From the NCBI RefSeq assembly GCF_029510815.1, contig NZ_CP120360.1:2790001-2854000 (forward strand): DNA of 64,000 bases. Reading direction: 5' to 3'. The notes beneath the pieces were generated by a model that did no database searches, was not told the origin of the DNA, and was given only the letters and a program-made list of their open reading frames with translations. The stretch is from Janibacter sp. DB-40. GTDB lineage: Bacteria > Actinomycetota > Actinomycetes > Actinomycetales > Dermatophilaceae. Shown here in pieces: positions 8,861 to 17,737 of the stretch. The position numbers and the translations under genes were made by a program. Every line of letters begins with the position of its first letter. Position 1 is the first letter of the stretch.

Positions 8861-9736
8861 ATGCTGGTCAGCCGGACGGCTTTGCGCGAGACTCCCTTCA
8901 TGGAGGACATCCGTGCGCGCGCCATCCGGACCGTCCGCAGCATCGCCGCGTCCGTCATCAACCCGCCATACGCCCCACCGGGGCACTACTACTCGCCGAC
9001 GACGGCCGTCGCCGACCGTGAACGTGCTGCCTCTTGGCGCACGGCCACACCCGTGGGAGTGGACCTGAACGAGGCCGGCCAGACTCGGGTCATGGCCGAG
9101 CTGGCACCGATGCTGACGGAGCTGCCGGAAGACCGGTGGGAGGGCAATGGGATGTACGGTCGGGCCGACGCCGCAGTGCTCCATGCCATGCTGCGCCACC
9201 ACCGACCCCGACGGTTGCTCGAGGTCGGGTCGGGGTACTCGACCGCCGCCGCGCTCGATGTCGTCGACCGTCACCTGCCCGAGCTCGAGATCACCTGTGT
9301 GGAGCCGAACCCTGAGCGGCTGCGGTCACGACTTCGCCCCACCGACGACATCGACATCATCGAGGCCCCGGTGCAGGATGCACCGATTGAGATCTTCTCC
9401 CAGCTCGAGACCGGCGATGTGCTGCTCATCGATTCCACGCATGTCCTGAAGTCCGGCTCCGACGTCGCCTGGTTGTACCTGCACGTCCTGCCCACGCTTC
9501 CCGCCGGCATCATCGTCCACGTCCACGACATCCACTGGCCCTTCGAATATCCGGAGCAGTGGATTCGTGAGGGTCGCGACTGGACCGAGGCGTACCTCCT
9601 GCGAGCCTTCCTCACCCACAACGACGCCTGGCAGATCCAGCTGATGACGTCCTGGGTCTGGACCACCCGCCCGGACCTGGTGCCCGAGCCCCTCAGAGGC
9701 CGACCCACAGGCTCGCTGTGGATGCGGCGCGTGTGA
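8861..9736 (+). CDS. Class I SAM-dependent methyltransferase
   Basis: A 291-residue protein with the Rossmann motif I LLEVGSGYSTAAAL (about residues 114-127), an acidic strand-2 end (ITCVEPNPERL) and a motif ending VLLIDSTHVLKSGSD, typical of the Methyltransf_24-like family found in glycan clusters. It begins 6 bp after the polymerase gene, with GGGGGTGAG upstream, so it is probably co-translated with it. It may O- or N-methylate a sugar of the repeat unit or cap a chain end; the substrate is inference. Confidence 0.75.
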   Translation: MLVSRTALRETPFMEDIRARAIRTVRSIAASVINPPYAPPGHYYSPTTAVADRERAASWRTATPVGVDLNEAGQTRVMAELAPMLTELPEDRWEGNGMYGRADAAVLHAMLRHHRPRRLLEVGSGYSTAAALDVVDRHLPELEITCVEPNPERLRSRLRPTDDIDIIEAPVQDAPIEIFSQLETGDVLLIDSTHVLKSGSDVAWLYLHVLPTLPAGIIVHVHDIHWPFEYPEQWIREGRDWTEAYLLRAFLTHNDAWQIQLMTSWVWTTRPDLVPEPLRGRPTGSLWMRRV

Positions 9737-9764
9737 CGCGCCCCGGGTGTCGCGAGGAGTCGCT

Positions 9765-10658
9765 GTGATCGACTGTCTGCTGATCATCGTCTCCTACCGG
9801 AGCGCACCCGACATCGCCCAGCTGCTGGACACGGTCCCGGCGGCGGCGGGGGATCTCGTGTGGCGGGCGGTCGTCGTCAACAACGAACCCACTGATGACC
9901 TCGCCCCGGTCCTCGCCGGCCATCCGAAGGTCGAGCTCGTGGAGTCGGGGGCGAACGTGGGATACGCCGGTGGAATCAACCGCGCCCTGGTGGGGGCGAC
10001 CGCGAGTCGGTGGACTGTCTTCCTCAATCCCGACCTGCGCCTCGAGCCGGGAGCCCTTGCCGGCATGGCCGCCGCTGCGGGTGACGCCGATGCTGTGACT
10101 CCGGCGATCGTCGATGACCGGGGGCACCCGCAGTCTTCCCTGCGACGGGAGCCGACCATCCTCGGTTCACTCGGCGACGCACTCTTCGGGGACCGCTGGC
10201 CGGGCCGACCGGCCCGACTCGGCGAGAGGGTGCGGGACCCTCGTGCGTATGCCTCATCCGGGACGACTGACTGGGCCACCGGCGCCGCGCTCCTGGTGCC
10301 CACGCCGTTGGTCCGTGCCGTCGGCCTCTGGGACGAGCGCAGATTCTTCCTGTACTCGGAGGAGACCGACTACTGTCGACGGTTGCGCGCGTCCGGGGCA
10401 TCCATCCGATTTCAGCCGGATGCCGTCGTGCGCCATCGCGGTGCCGGCTCGGGGACGTCGGACGCCCTGCACGCCCTCCAGGAAGTCAACCGCGTGCGCT
10501 ATTTCCGCAAGTGGCACGGCCCCCTCACGAGCACGGGATTCGCCGGCGTCGTGATCCTCAAGGGCGTGCTGCGTGCAAACCAGCCCCGCAGTCGAGCGGC
10601 GCTTCGGGCCCTGCTCTCGCCCACCGCGCGCGCCACGCTGCCCGGCGGTCTCCGATGA
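9765..10658 (+). CDS. Family 2 glycosyltransferase (rhamnosyltransferase-like)
   Basis: A 297-residue GT-A enzyme: IVSYRSAPDIAQLL at the N-terminus, then NVGYAGGINRAL and FLNPDLRLEPGAL, the pattern of WbbL-like rhamnosyltransferases, and a C-terminal EETDYCRRLRASG motif. GTG at 9765 was chosen because GAGGAG (9754-9759) sits 5 bases upstream; a GTG at 9747 has no such site. Its stop overlaps the ATG of the next glycosyltransferase by 4 bp (ATGA), so the two are translationally coupled. Donor sugar is uncertain. Confidence 0.8.
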   Translation: MIDCLLIIVSYRSAPDIAQLLDTVPAAAGDLVWRAVVVNNEPTDDLAPVLAGHPKVELVESGANVGYAGGINRALVGATASRWTVFLNPDLRLEPGALAGMAAAAGDADAVTPAIVDDRGHPQSSLRREPTILGSLGDALFGDRWPGRPARLGERVRDPRAYASSGTTDWATGAALLVPTPLVRAVGLWDERRFFLYSEETDYCRRLRASGASIRFQPDAVVRHRGAGSGTSDALHALQEVNRVRYFRKWHGPLTSTGFAGVVILKGVLRANQPRSRAALRALLSPTARATLPGGLR

Positions 10659-11500
10659 GCGCACCCCTGGGGACCATCGTCATCGCAGCCCACGACGAGG
10701 AAGCTGTCATCGCCCGCACACTGGCGCACCTGAACGACGTCGTCGAGCAGGGACTGGTCGACGTCGTCGTCGTGTGCAACGGGTGCAGCGACCGGACCGC
10801 CGAGGTCGCTCGCACGTTCACCCACGTGCGGGTCCGTGAGCTGGACCGCCCTTCGAAGACGGCGGCCCTGCGCGAAGGTGATCGCCTCGCCGTCCCGGGC
10901 CCGCGCATCTACCTCGATGCCGACATCGAGATGACCGGCCGGGCAGCGGTGGAGACGCTGCATGCACTGGAGCGGGACGTACTCGTCGGGCGGCCACCCC
11001 ACCGCTACGACAGCACCGGTGCCAGCTGGGTGGTGCACCGCTGGTACGGCATCCGAGCCCGGCTCCCCTCGGTGGCCGGTGCCCTGTGGGGTGCTGGCTG
11101 CTACGCGCTGTCCGAGAGCGCTCGAGCACGCTTCGACGAGTTCCCCGAGGTCATCGGCGACGACCTCTTCATCGACTCGCTGTTCAGTGGCCACGAGGTG
11201 ACGATCATCGACACGGACCCGGTGGTCGTCCACACTCCTCTGCGGCTGCGCGGCCTCCTTCTCATCCTGCGGCGGACCTACCGCACGCATGGCCAGGTCT
11301 GCCCTGGCGTTGGAACCGGGCGCGGCGCACGAGGTCAACAGCTGCGGGACCTCCGGCTCTTGGTGCACCAGGACCCACGACGGGCACCGGACGTGGCCGT
11401 GTACGCCTTCGTGGTCGTCCTGGCACGGCTGCGCGCTCGACTCGGATCGAGCACCCGGTGGGAGCGCGACGACAGCTCCCGGGCCGGTTTTGACCGGTGA
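10655..11500 (+). CDS. Family 2 glycosyltransferase
   Basis: A 281-residue enzyme starting at the ATG that overlaps the preceding stop. The N-terminus TIVIAAHDEEAVIART is the usual GT2 donor-binding start, followed by VVVCNGCSDRTAEVAR and the DxD-type motif YLDADIEMTG (about residues 86-95). The C-terminal part carries EVIGDDLFID, often involved in acceptor binding. It probably acts in sequence with the preceding transferase on the same lipid-linked glycan. Specificity unknown. Confidence 0.8.
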   Translation: MSAPLGTIVIAAHDEEAVIARTLAHLNDVVEQGLVDVVVVCNGCSDRTAEVARTFTHVRVRELDRPSKTAALREGDRLAVPGPRIYLDADIEMTGRAAVETLHALERDVLVGRPPHRYDSTGASWVVHRWYGIRARLPSVAGALWGAGCYALSESARARFDEFPEVIGDDLFIDSLFSGHEVTIIDTDPVVVHTPLRLRGLLLILRRTYRTHGQVCPGVGTGRGARGQQLRDLRLLVHQDPRRAPDVAVYAFVVVLARLRARLGSSTRWERDDSSRAGFDR

Positions 11501-11556
11501 CACCGCGCGAACCGGTGTGCCATGCTTCAGCATGGCGAGGGAGATGGAGGGGTGAC

Positions 11557-12210
11557 ATGCTGTCGGTTCCCGAGCTGCTGAAGAAGGGGCCCGCGCGACA
11601 GCTTGCCCGGCGAGTGAGTGCCCGCTCTCGCGCGCGCAAGATCGACCTGCTGCGCACCAACATCCGGCCCGGGTCCCGCGTCCTCCTCGTCGGGGTGTCA
11701 CCGGAGGAGGGCATCGGCACCGAGTCCGCGGTCGAGCGCGGTCTGCTCGACCACGCCCAGGTGACGTGTCTCGTCTACGGGGCCTGCCCGAGCAGGCTGT
11801 GGGGTCGACCCACCCTCCGCGGCGATGCTCGCGCGCTGCCCTTCGCCGATGGCTCGTTCGACTACGTGGTCAGCAATGCCGTCATCGAGCACGTGGGCGG
11901 CCCGGACGGCGCGCGGCAGATGATCACGGAGTCCCGTCGGGTGGGTCGGCTCGGCTACCTGCACACCACGCCCAACCGGTGGTTTCCCATCGAACCGCAC
12001 CTCATGGTGCCCCTCGTCCACTGGCTCCCCGAAAAAGCTCGGCAGCGTGGGTTCGCGGCGCTGGGCTTCTCCGGCTACACCCGGTCGAACTACTGGCTCT
12101 TCTCCAGGCGCACCCTCCGCGAGCTCGGCGCGAACGCGTCCCGGTGCACCGGCAGGTGGCCCGCCATGACGCTGCTCGCCCACTCAGAGCCCCTCGCACG
12201 GGACACGTGA
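11557..12210 (+). CDS. SAM-dependent methyltransferase, Methyltransf_11-like
   Basis: A 217-residue protein with a variant motif I (VLLVGVSPEEGIG) and the strong C-terminal hallmark LPFADGSFDYVVSNAVIEHV (about residues 91-110), characteristic of the ubiquinone/glycan methyltransferase superfamily. Motif I lacks the classical GxGxG, so SAM binding may be weakened. ATG at 11557 is preceded by GGAGGGGTGA; an earlier in-frame start has no site. Its TGA overlaps the ATG of the ACP-like gene by one base, which indicates coupling. Confidence 0.68.
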   Translation: MLSVPELLKKGPARQLARRVSARSRARKIDLLRTNIRPGSRVLLVGVSPEEGIGTESAVERGLLDHAQVTCLVYGACPSRLWGRPTLRGDARALPFADGSFDYVVSNAVIEHVGGPDGARQMITESRRVGRLGYLHTTPNRWFPIEPHLMVPLVHWLPEKARQRGFAALGFSGYTRSNYWLFSRRTLRELGANASRCTGRWPAMTLLAHSEPLARDT

Positions 12211-12422
12211 TGGAAGGGCGGACGGGCGATCGCCGGCGCATCCTGACCGAGCTCCCGCTCCCTCTCGGTCCCGGCGCGGGGCCGCTCGACGCACTCGGTC
12301 TGGCGGTGGCCATCGAGGACGGCTGCGGCGTGACCCTGCCGGACCACGTCATCACGGTGGACCATCTCGGCGATCTCGCCTCGATCGAGGTCGTCCTCGA
12401 TGGCCTCTCCGGGAGCACCTAA
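12210..12422 (+). CDS. ACP-like protein lacking the phosphopantetheine serine
   Basis: A 70-residue protein. Its second half aligns well with acyl carrier proteins: the usual DSLDTVELVMALEEEFG region corresponds to GPLDALGLAVAIEDGCG, followed by VTLPD and a helix-4-like HLGDLASIEVVLDG. The invariant serine that carries 4'-phosphopantetheine is therefore a proline (about residue 25), and helix 1 is shortened. It overlaps both neighbours by one base (TGATG at the start, TAATG at the end), locking it between the methyltransferase and the AsnB homologue. It may be a structural or regulatory carrier-fold subunit. The family call is from alignment by eye. Confidence 0.55.
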   Translation: MEGRTGDRRRILTELPLPLGPGAGPLDALGLAVAIEDGCGVTLPDHVITVDHLGDLASIEVVLDGLSGST

Positions 12423-14401
12423 TGTGCGGCATCGCCGGCACGCTGTCCTTCGACCGGCCACCCGAGATCGAGATGGTGCGACGGATGTTGTGCCGGCTGC
12501 CGCACCGGGGTCCGGACGGCAGCGGGATCTACCGGGACGAGCACGTCGCCCTCGGCCACACCCGACTGGCCATCGTCGACGTGGCCGGCGGCGCCCAACC
12601 GATGGGCACCGAGGACGAGTCCGTCTGGGTCACCTTCAACGGAGAGATCTTCAACCACGTCGAGCTGCGGCAGGAACTGATCGGCCTCGGTCACCGCTTC
12701 CGGACCCGCAGCGACACCGAGGTCATCCTCCACGCATGGCAGCAGTGGCAGGAGGAATGCTTCTCGCGGTTCAATGGCCAGTGGGCCCTGGCCATCTGGG
12801 AGCCACGAGGTCACCGGCTCATCCTGTCCCGGGACCGGCTGGGGGTCCGACCGCTCTACCTCACTCGTCACCGCGGCAGGGTCACCTTCGCCTCCGAGAT
12901 CAAGGCGATCTTCGCCGACCCGGACGTACCGCGCTCCCTCGACCGGACCGGCCTCGCCGAGACCATGACCTTCTGGAGCACGGTCGCGCCCCGCACGGTC
13001 TTCGCGGGAGTCGAGCAACTGCCCCCCGGGCACCTGGCGGTCATCACCGAGCGGTCGCACGACGTGCGCCCCTACTGGCGTCCAGAGTTCCCTGAGCGCC
13101 GGCAGGAGCCGGCCCACGACCTGGAACGCAACGCGTCAGAGCTGAGGGACCGTCTGGTCGAGGCGGTGCAGCTGAGGTTCCTGCGCAGCGACGTCCCGGT
13201 CGGCACCTACCTCTCCGGAGGTATCGATTCCGCCGTCATCGCTGCCGTCATCGCCCGGCACACCGATGTTCGCCTCGAGACGTTCTCCCTGCGGTTCTCC
13301 GACGGGGACTTCGACGAGGGATCGTTCCAGCAGGTGATGGCTCAGCGGCTCGGAACCGAGCACCACGAGATCACCATCGACGCACATGACATCGGTGCCG
13401 CCTTCCCCGACGTGGTCCGGCACGCGGAGACCCCGGTCCTGCGTGCGGCGCCGACCCCCATGTTCCTGCTGTCGGCGTTCGCCCGAGAGCACGGTTACCC
13501 GGTCGTGGTCACCGGGGAGGGCGCCGACGAAGTCCTCGCCGGGTACGACATCTTCCGAGAGGCGCGCCTTCGCGAGTTCGTCGCGCGCGACCCCGAGTCA
13601 CTGCTGCGACCTCAGGCGCTGGACCTGCTGTACCCGTGGATGGCTCGGGCGCCGGGCTCAGCACCGGCCTTCGCCCGGGAGTTCTTCAGCCGCAACCTCT
13701 CCGTCGACGACCCAGCGATGTCGCACCGGCCACGGTGGGACAGCTCGGCGTCCCTGCTGGCCCTGACCGTTCCCCACCCCGAGTGGCCGACCGACGTCAC
13801 CACCGGTCTGGTGGCCCGCATGCCCGTCGAGCACCGGGCGTGGGATCCGCTGAGTCGCGCCCAGTGGCTGGAGATGTCCACCCTCCTTCCCGGTTACATC
13901 CTCTCCTCGCAGGGTGACCGGATGCTCATGGCCAACTCGGTCGAGGGTCGTTTCCCCTTCCTGGACAAGAACGTCGTCGAGCTGGCCGGCCGACTGCCCG
14001 CCCGGCACAAGCTGCTCGGCCTGGACGAGAAGCACGTGCTGAAGAAGGCCTTCGCCGACCTCCTCCCCGAGGAGATCGTCCACCGTCCGAAGCAGCCCTA
14101 CCGGTCCCCGGATGCGGCTGCGTTCTTCGGGCGCGACCCGACCACGTGGGTGGAGGCGGTGACGTCGCCTGAGGAGGTGGACGCGGCCGGCATATTCGAG
14201 CCCCGCGCCGTCGCTGCCCTCACGACCAAGTGTCGACGGAAGGGAGGAGTGGGCATGAGCAACACGGACAACATGAGGGTCCTTGCCATACTCTCGACTC
14301 AGCTCCTGCACCGTCAGTTCATCGTCGGAGACGGCTCATCGGCGGCTGACCGCCCGCTGGCCGAACCGACGATGATCATCGATCGAGCAGCTCACAGCTA
14401 G
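12422..14401 (+). CDS. asnB: Asparagine synthase-like glutamine amidotransferase/amide ligase
   Basis: A 659-residue two-domain enzyme. The N-terminal class II glutaminase begins with MCGIAG (catalytic Cys2) and carries RGPDGSG and NGEIFNH. The C-terminal ATP-pyrophosphatase domain has the PP-loop YLSGGIDSAVIAAV (about residues 262-275) and VTGEGADEVLAGYD (about 361-374). It forms an acyl-adenylate and transfers glutamine-derived ammonia or another amine to it. In housekeeping form it makes asparagine. Here, fused by start-stop overlap to an ACP-like gene inside a glycan operon, it more likely makes an amide on a sugar or carrier-bound acid. Active-site cysteine and PP-loop are intact. Confidence 0.88.
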   Translation: MCGIAGTLSFDRPPEIEMVRRMLCRLPHRGPDGSGIYRDEHVALGHTRLAIVDVAGGAQPMGTEDESVWVTFNGEIFNHVELRQELIGLGHRFRTRSDTEVILHAWQQWQEECFSRFNGQWALAIWEPRGHRLILSRDRLGVRPLYLTRHRGRVTFASEIKAIFADPDVPRSLDRTGLAETMTFWSTVAPRTVFAGVEQLPPGHLAVITERSHDVRPYWRPEFPERRQEPAHDLERNASELRDRLVEAVQLRFLRSDVPVGTYLSGGIDSAVIAAVIARHTDVRLETFSLRFSDGDFDEGSFQQVMAQRLGTEHHEITIDAHDIGAAFPDVVRHAETPVLRAAPTPMFLLSAFAREHGYPVVVTGEGADEVLAGYDIFREARLREFVARDPESLLRPQALDLLYPWMARAPGSAPAFAREFFSRNLSVDDPAMSHRPRWDSSASLLALTVPHPEWPTDVTTGLVARMPVEHRAWDPLSRAQWLEMSTLLPGYILSSQGDRMLMANSVEGRFPFLDKNVVELAGRLPARHKLLGLDEKHVLKKAFADLLPEEIVHRPKQPYRSPDAAAFFGRDPTTWVEAVTSPEEVDAAGIFEPRAVAALTTKCRRKGGVGMSNTDNMRVLAILSTQLLHRQFIVGDGSSAADRPLAEPTMIIDRAAHS

Positions 14402-14404
14402 GGG

Positions 14405-15391
14405 ATGGACATGTCAGACGCATTCGGCCCGCACACGCTTCAGCTCGACCTGTCAGCGACGACGGCCCGTATCGCTGAGCGCCTCCGCGACTACCTCCGT
14501 CGATCCCGGAGGAAGGGGGTCGTCGTCGCGCTGTCCGGGGGGATCGACTCCAGCGTCGTGGCGGCCTTGGCCGTGGAGGCCCTCGGCGCCGAACGCGTCT
14601 TCGGGATCCACATGCCCGAGCGGGAGTCGTCGTCCGAGACGCTGCGGATCAGCACCAGCCTGTCCGATGCCTTCGGGATCGACTCCGCGACGGAAGACAT
14701 CACCGACGCGCTGGAGGCCTTCGGCGCGTACCGCCGCAGGGACGAGGCCATCCGGCTCGTCTGCCCCGACTACGGGCCGGGGTACCGCTCCAAGATCGTG
14801 CTCCCCTCGGTCGTCGACTCCGACAGCTACCGGCTCTACTCCGTGGTGGTCGTGGACCCGGATGGTGCGCAGCAGCAATACCGGTTGACCCAGGAGGCCT
14901 ACCTGGGCGTCGTGGCGGCGACGAACTTCAAGCAGCGCACCCGCAAGGCCCTCGAGTACTACCACGCCGACCGCCTGAACCACATCGTCGCCGGAACGCC
15001 CAACCGGCTGGAGTTCGACCAGGGCTTCTTCGTCAAGCTCGGTGACGGTGCCGCGGACATCAAACCCATCGCCCACCTGTACAAGTGCCAGGTCTACGCG
15101 CTGGCCGAGCACCTGGGCGTCCCGGAGGAGATCCGCTCCCGCCCCTCGACGACGGACACCTACTCCCTGCCCCAGTCGCAGGAAGAGTTCTACTTCTCCC
15201 TCCCCCACGACCGCATGGACCTCTGTCTGTACGGCAAGAACCACGACATCCCGCTGGAGCAGGTCGCGAGCGCGGCCGGGTTGACCCTCGAGCAGCTCGA
15301 ACGCGTCTACCGCGACATCGACCAGAAGCGGCGCACGACCGAATACCTGCACCTGGCACCCGAGCTCGTCGAGGATGTCCCGGAGGTCTGA
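14405..15391 (+). CDS. NadE-like N-type ATP pyrophosphatase (ammonia-dependent)
   Basis: A 328-residue protein with the N-type ATP-PPase loop VVALSGGIDSSVVAALA (about residues 39-55) and NAD-synthetase features: AGTPNRLEFDQGFFVKLGDG, KPIAHLYKCQVYALAEHLGV and a C-terminal basic segment. It has no nitrilase glutaminase domain, so it would need free ammonia or a partner. The AsnB homologue 3 bp upstream could supply it. A 60-residue insertion after the PP-loop (PDYGPGYRSKIVLP and following) departs from plain NadE, so it may amidate a different acid. ATG at 14405; ATG 14411 is better spaced from AGGGGA and is a real alternative. Confidence 0.75.
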   Translation: MDMSDAFGPHTLQLDLSATTARIAERLRDYLRRSRRKGVVVALSGGIDSSVVAALAVEALGAERVFGIHMPERESSSETLRISTSLSDAFGIDSATEDITDALEAFGAYRRRDEAIRLVCPDYGPGYRSKIVLPSVVDSDSYRLYSVVVVDPDGAQQQYRLTQEAYLGVVAATNFKQRTRKALEYYHADRLNHIVAGTPNRLEFDQGFFVKLGDGAADIKPIAHLYKCQVYALAEHLGVPEEIRSRPSTTDTYSLPQSQEEFYFSLPHDRMDLCLYGKNHDIPLEQVASAAGLTLEQLERVYRDIDQKRRTTEYLHLAPELVEDVPEV

Positions 15392-15400
15392 CCCACGACA

Positions 15401-16447
15401 TCACCGTGGGGGAAGTGCTCCGAGCGACTCGTACAGGTGATGACTCCACGTCCTGAGCCGGGCGCTGTCGGTGCCGTGTCCCAGATGAGTCATCACGGAG
15501 GCGAGCACCGATCGGACGCACTTGAGCTCCATGGCCAGCCTGACCAGCTCCCGATCGAGCGGCGCACCGAAGGCCGCCTCGTACGCGGAGACGAAAGACT
15601 CGACCCGGGCAGGGTCCGCCCCCACGAGCACCACGGCGCACGCCCCCACCTCGAGAGCGCGCGGCGCTGGCACGGCGTTGTCGAAGTCCAGCAGCGCGCG
15701 TACCCGGAATCGCTCGTCGAAAATCAGGTTCTCCCAGTTGACGTCGTTGTGAATCAGGACGATGTCCGACCCACCGACGCCGGGCGTGACCGACTGGCGG
15801 GACAGTCGAGCCGCACGTTCGGCGAGCTCCGGAACGACGTGAAGGATCCATCGATCGAACTCGGTCTTGCCCGGCTTCAGCCGTAGGGCCTGCCATCTCG
15901 ACAGAAGGCGCCGCCGGGGCCGGCGGATCTCGCGCAGCAGGTCGCGCGGCAGTTCCAGCAGGAGATCAGGATCGACAGCATCTGTGTCGCCCGCCAAGGT
16001 GCCACTGGTCTGGTGCAGGGCCGCGATGAGGCGGGCCAGATCGCCCACGAGGTCCGGGTGGTCACCGATCGTGGCGTCGCGGTCCGCGATCGAGATCTGC
16101 TGACCCTCGACCCAGCCGTGGAGCGAGTACCACGTGGACCCTTCTCGGACGAGGGTCTCGCCGTACTGGGTCCGGCGCAACGGCGCGGCAGGGAACCCGT
16201 TGTCGGTCAACCGCAGCTCGAGCGCGTGGGTGGCAGCCAGGCCCTCGACGGTGGCCGCTGACGTGTGACTCTTCACGGCCCACTCACGGCCTTCGGCCCG
16301 GACCCGGAATCCTCGGTGTCTTCCCGTACCCGCGACCAGGGGACCGAGGACCTCCCAGGACCCGAGCGAGATCCCGAAGTGTGCGAGCACGTCCGGAAGA
16401 GCTGGATCGGGTCCCACGGCTGCCGAATCCGATGGAGAAACCGCCAT
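15401..16447 (-). CDS. Aminoglycoside-phosphotransferase-fold kinase
   Basis: A 348-residue protein of the APH/choline-kinase fold. The catalytic loop LIHNDVNWENLIF supplies the Brenner-type HxDxxxxN, and ALLDFDNA supplies the Mg-binding DFD (about residues 238-265). The N-lobe lysine is probably in EWAVKSH. Family members phosphorylate hydroxyls of small molecules, including sugars. It is transcribed against the surrounding operon, converging on the NadE-like gene. The ATG at 16447 is 62 bp from the divergent GT4 start; an upstream ATG at 16507 would add 20 residues. A sugar 1-kinase role is conceivable but unproven, and nothing points to drug resistance. Confidence 0.72.
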   Translation of the reverse strand: MAVSPSDSAAVGPDPALPDVLAHFGISLGSWEVLGPLVAGTGRHRGFRVRAEGREWAVKSHTSAATVEGLAATHALELRLTDNGFPAAPLRRTQYGETLVREGSTWYSLHGWVEGQQISIADRDATIGDHPDLVGDLARLIAALHQTSGTLAGDTDAVDPDLLLELPRDLLREIRRPRRRLLSRWQALRLKPGKTEFDRWILHVVPELAERAARLSRQSVTPGVGGSDIVLIHNDVNWENLIFDERFRVRALLDFDNAVPAPRALEVGACAVVLVGADPARVESFVSAYEAAFGAPLDRELVRLAMELKCVRSVLASVMTHLGHGTDSARLRTWSHHLYESLGALPPR

Positions 16448-16509
16448 GCGCGAGTCTAACCCCCGGTAGAGTGACTCAGTGGGGGCAAGGATGGGACCGG
16501 GGGACAAGG

Positions 16510-17733
16510 ATGGGACCGCTGCGGAGCACTGCCGGCACGGCCATGCCCCACGTCGTCATCATCATCCAGAACCTGCCCCTGCGTCTCGACCGACGCGTGC
16601 GCCACGAGTGCCAAGCACTGATCGCCGCCGGTTTCGCCGTGAGTGTGATCTGTCCCAAGGAATCGTCCGAGGAGGCCGACCGGCACGAGCTCGACGGCGT
16701 CGTCGTCCACTCCTACCGCGAGTACGAGAGCACCGGTGGCGTCGCGTCCTACTTCTGGGAGTTCGCAACCTGCTTCCTCCACACCGTCGGACTGAGCCTC
16801 CGAATTCATCGGGAACGACCTTTTCACGTGCTACAGGCCTGCAACCCGCCGGACATCTACTGGCCGCTCGGCGCCTTCTGGAAGCTGTGGGGTCGCCCCT
16901 TCGTCTACGACCAGCACGACCTGTGCCCGGAGGTGTACCAGGCCCGCTTCGGCGACGACGGCCGCCTGCATTCAGCCGTGCTGTGGCACGAACGTCAGAC
17001 CTACCGCGTGGCCGACCGGGTCATCTCCCCCAATCCCGAGTATCGCGAGATCGCCCACGACCGGGGTGGCGTTTCCGCGGACCGAACCACGGTCGTCATG
17101 AGCACCCCCGACTCGGACCGCATGCGCCGAGGCGATGAACATCCGGGGCTGCGGCACGGCCGCAGGTACCTGGTGTGCTACGTCGGGATCATGGGGCCGC
17201 AGGACGGCGTGGATCATCTCCTCGCCGCCATCGACGCCTACGTCCACCAGCTCGGCCGGAAGGACACCCACTTCGCGCTGCTGGGCTTCGGGGACAGTGC
17301 CGAGTCCCTTCACGCAGAGTGCACCTCACGTGGTCTTGATCCGTGGGTGACTTTCACCGGACGAGTCGATCATGAGGAGATCGGCCGGTGGCTGTCCACC
17401 GCAGACCTCGGGGTCACCCCGGACCCCCCGTGCGAGTTCAACCAGCGCTCGACGATGAACAAGACCCTCGAGTACATGGCGCACGAGGTGCCGGTGGTCG
17501 CGGTCGACCTTCGGGAGACGCGCCGCTGCGCCCAGGATGCCGCATGCTACGTCTCGGGGACCGACGGGCGCGAGACCGCCCGCGCGATCTCCGAGCTCCT
17601 CGATGATCCCGGGCGCCGACAGCGCATGGGGGCGCGGGGCCGAGAGCGCATCGAGAACGCACTGGCCTGGCGACTGCAGGCGACGTCCTATGTGAAGGTC
17701 TTCGCGGATCTGACCTCGGCACGGAAGCGGTGA
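16510..17733 (+). CDS. Family 4 glycosyltransferase
   Basis: A 407-residue GT-B enzyme. The C-terminal half has the GT4 layout: YLVCYVGIMGPQDGVDHLL at the donor domain start, LLGFGDSAESL, VTFTGRVDHEEIGRWLSTAD and the acidic EFNQRSTMNKTLEYMA motif with EX7E spacing that binds the nucleotide sugar. The N-terminal domain begins PHVVIIIQNLPLRLDRRVR, typical of acceptor domains. ATG at 16510 was chosen for the GGGGGACA site 5 bases upstream; ATG 16543 directly precedes the core and is an alternative. It is divergent from the APH-like kinase and followed 4 bp later by the beta-helix lipoprotein. Confidence 0.82.
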   Translation: MGPLRSTAGTAMPHVVIIIQNLPLRLDRRVRHECQALIAAGFAVSVICPKESSEEADRHELDGVVVHSYREYESTGGVASYFWEFATCFLHTVGLSLRIHRERPFHVLQACNPPDIYWPLGAFWKLWGRPFVYDQHDLCPEVYQARFGDDGRLHSAVLWHERQTYRVADRVISPNPEYREIAHDRGGVSADRTTVVMSTPDSDRMRRGDEHPGLRHGRRYLVCYVGIMGPQDGVDHLLAAIDAYVHQLGRKDTHFALLGFGDSAESLHAECTSRGLDPWVTFTGRVDHEEIGRWLSTADLGVTPDPPCEFNQRSTMNKTLEYMAHEVPVVAVDLRETRRCAQDAACYVSGTDGRETARAISELLDDPGRRQRMGARGRERIENALAWRLQATSYVKVFADLTSARKR

Positions 17734-17737
17734 CCCG

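Noticed and set aside
15401..16447. Aminoglycoside resistance gene
   Set aside because: Only the kinase fold is shared; position in a glycan cluster and divergence from known resistance enzymes give no support for drug modification.
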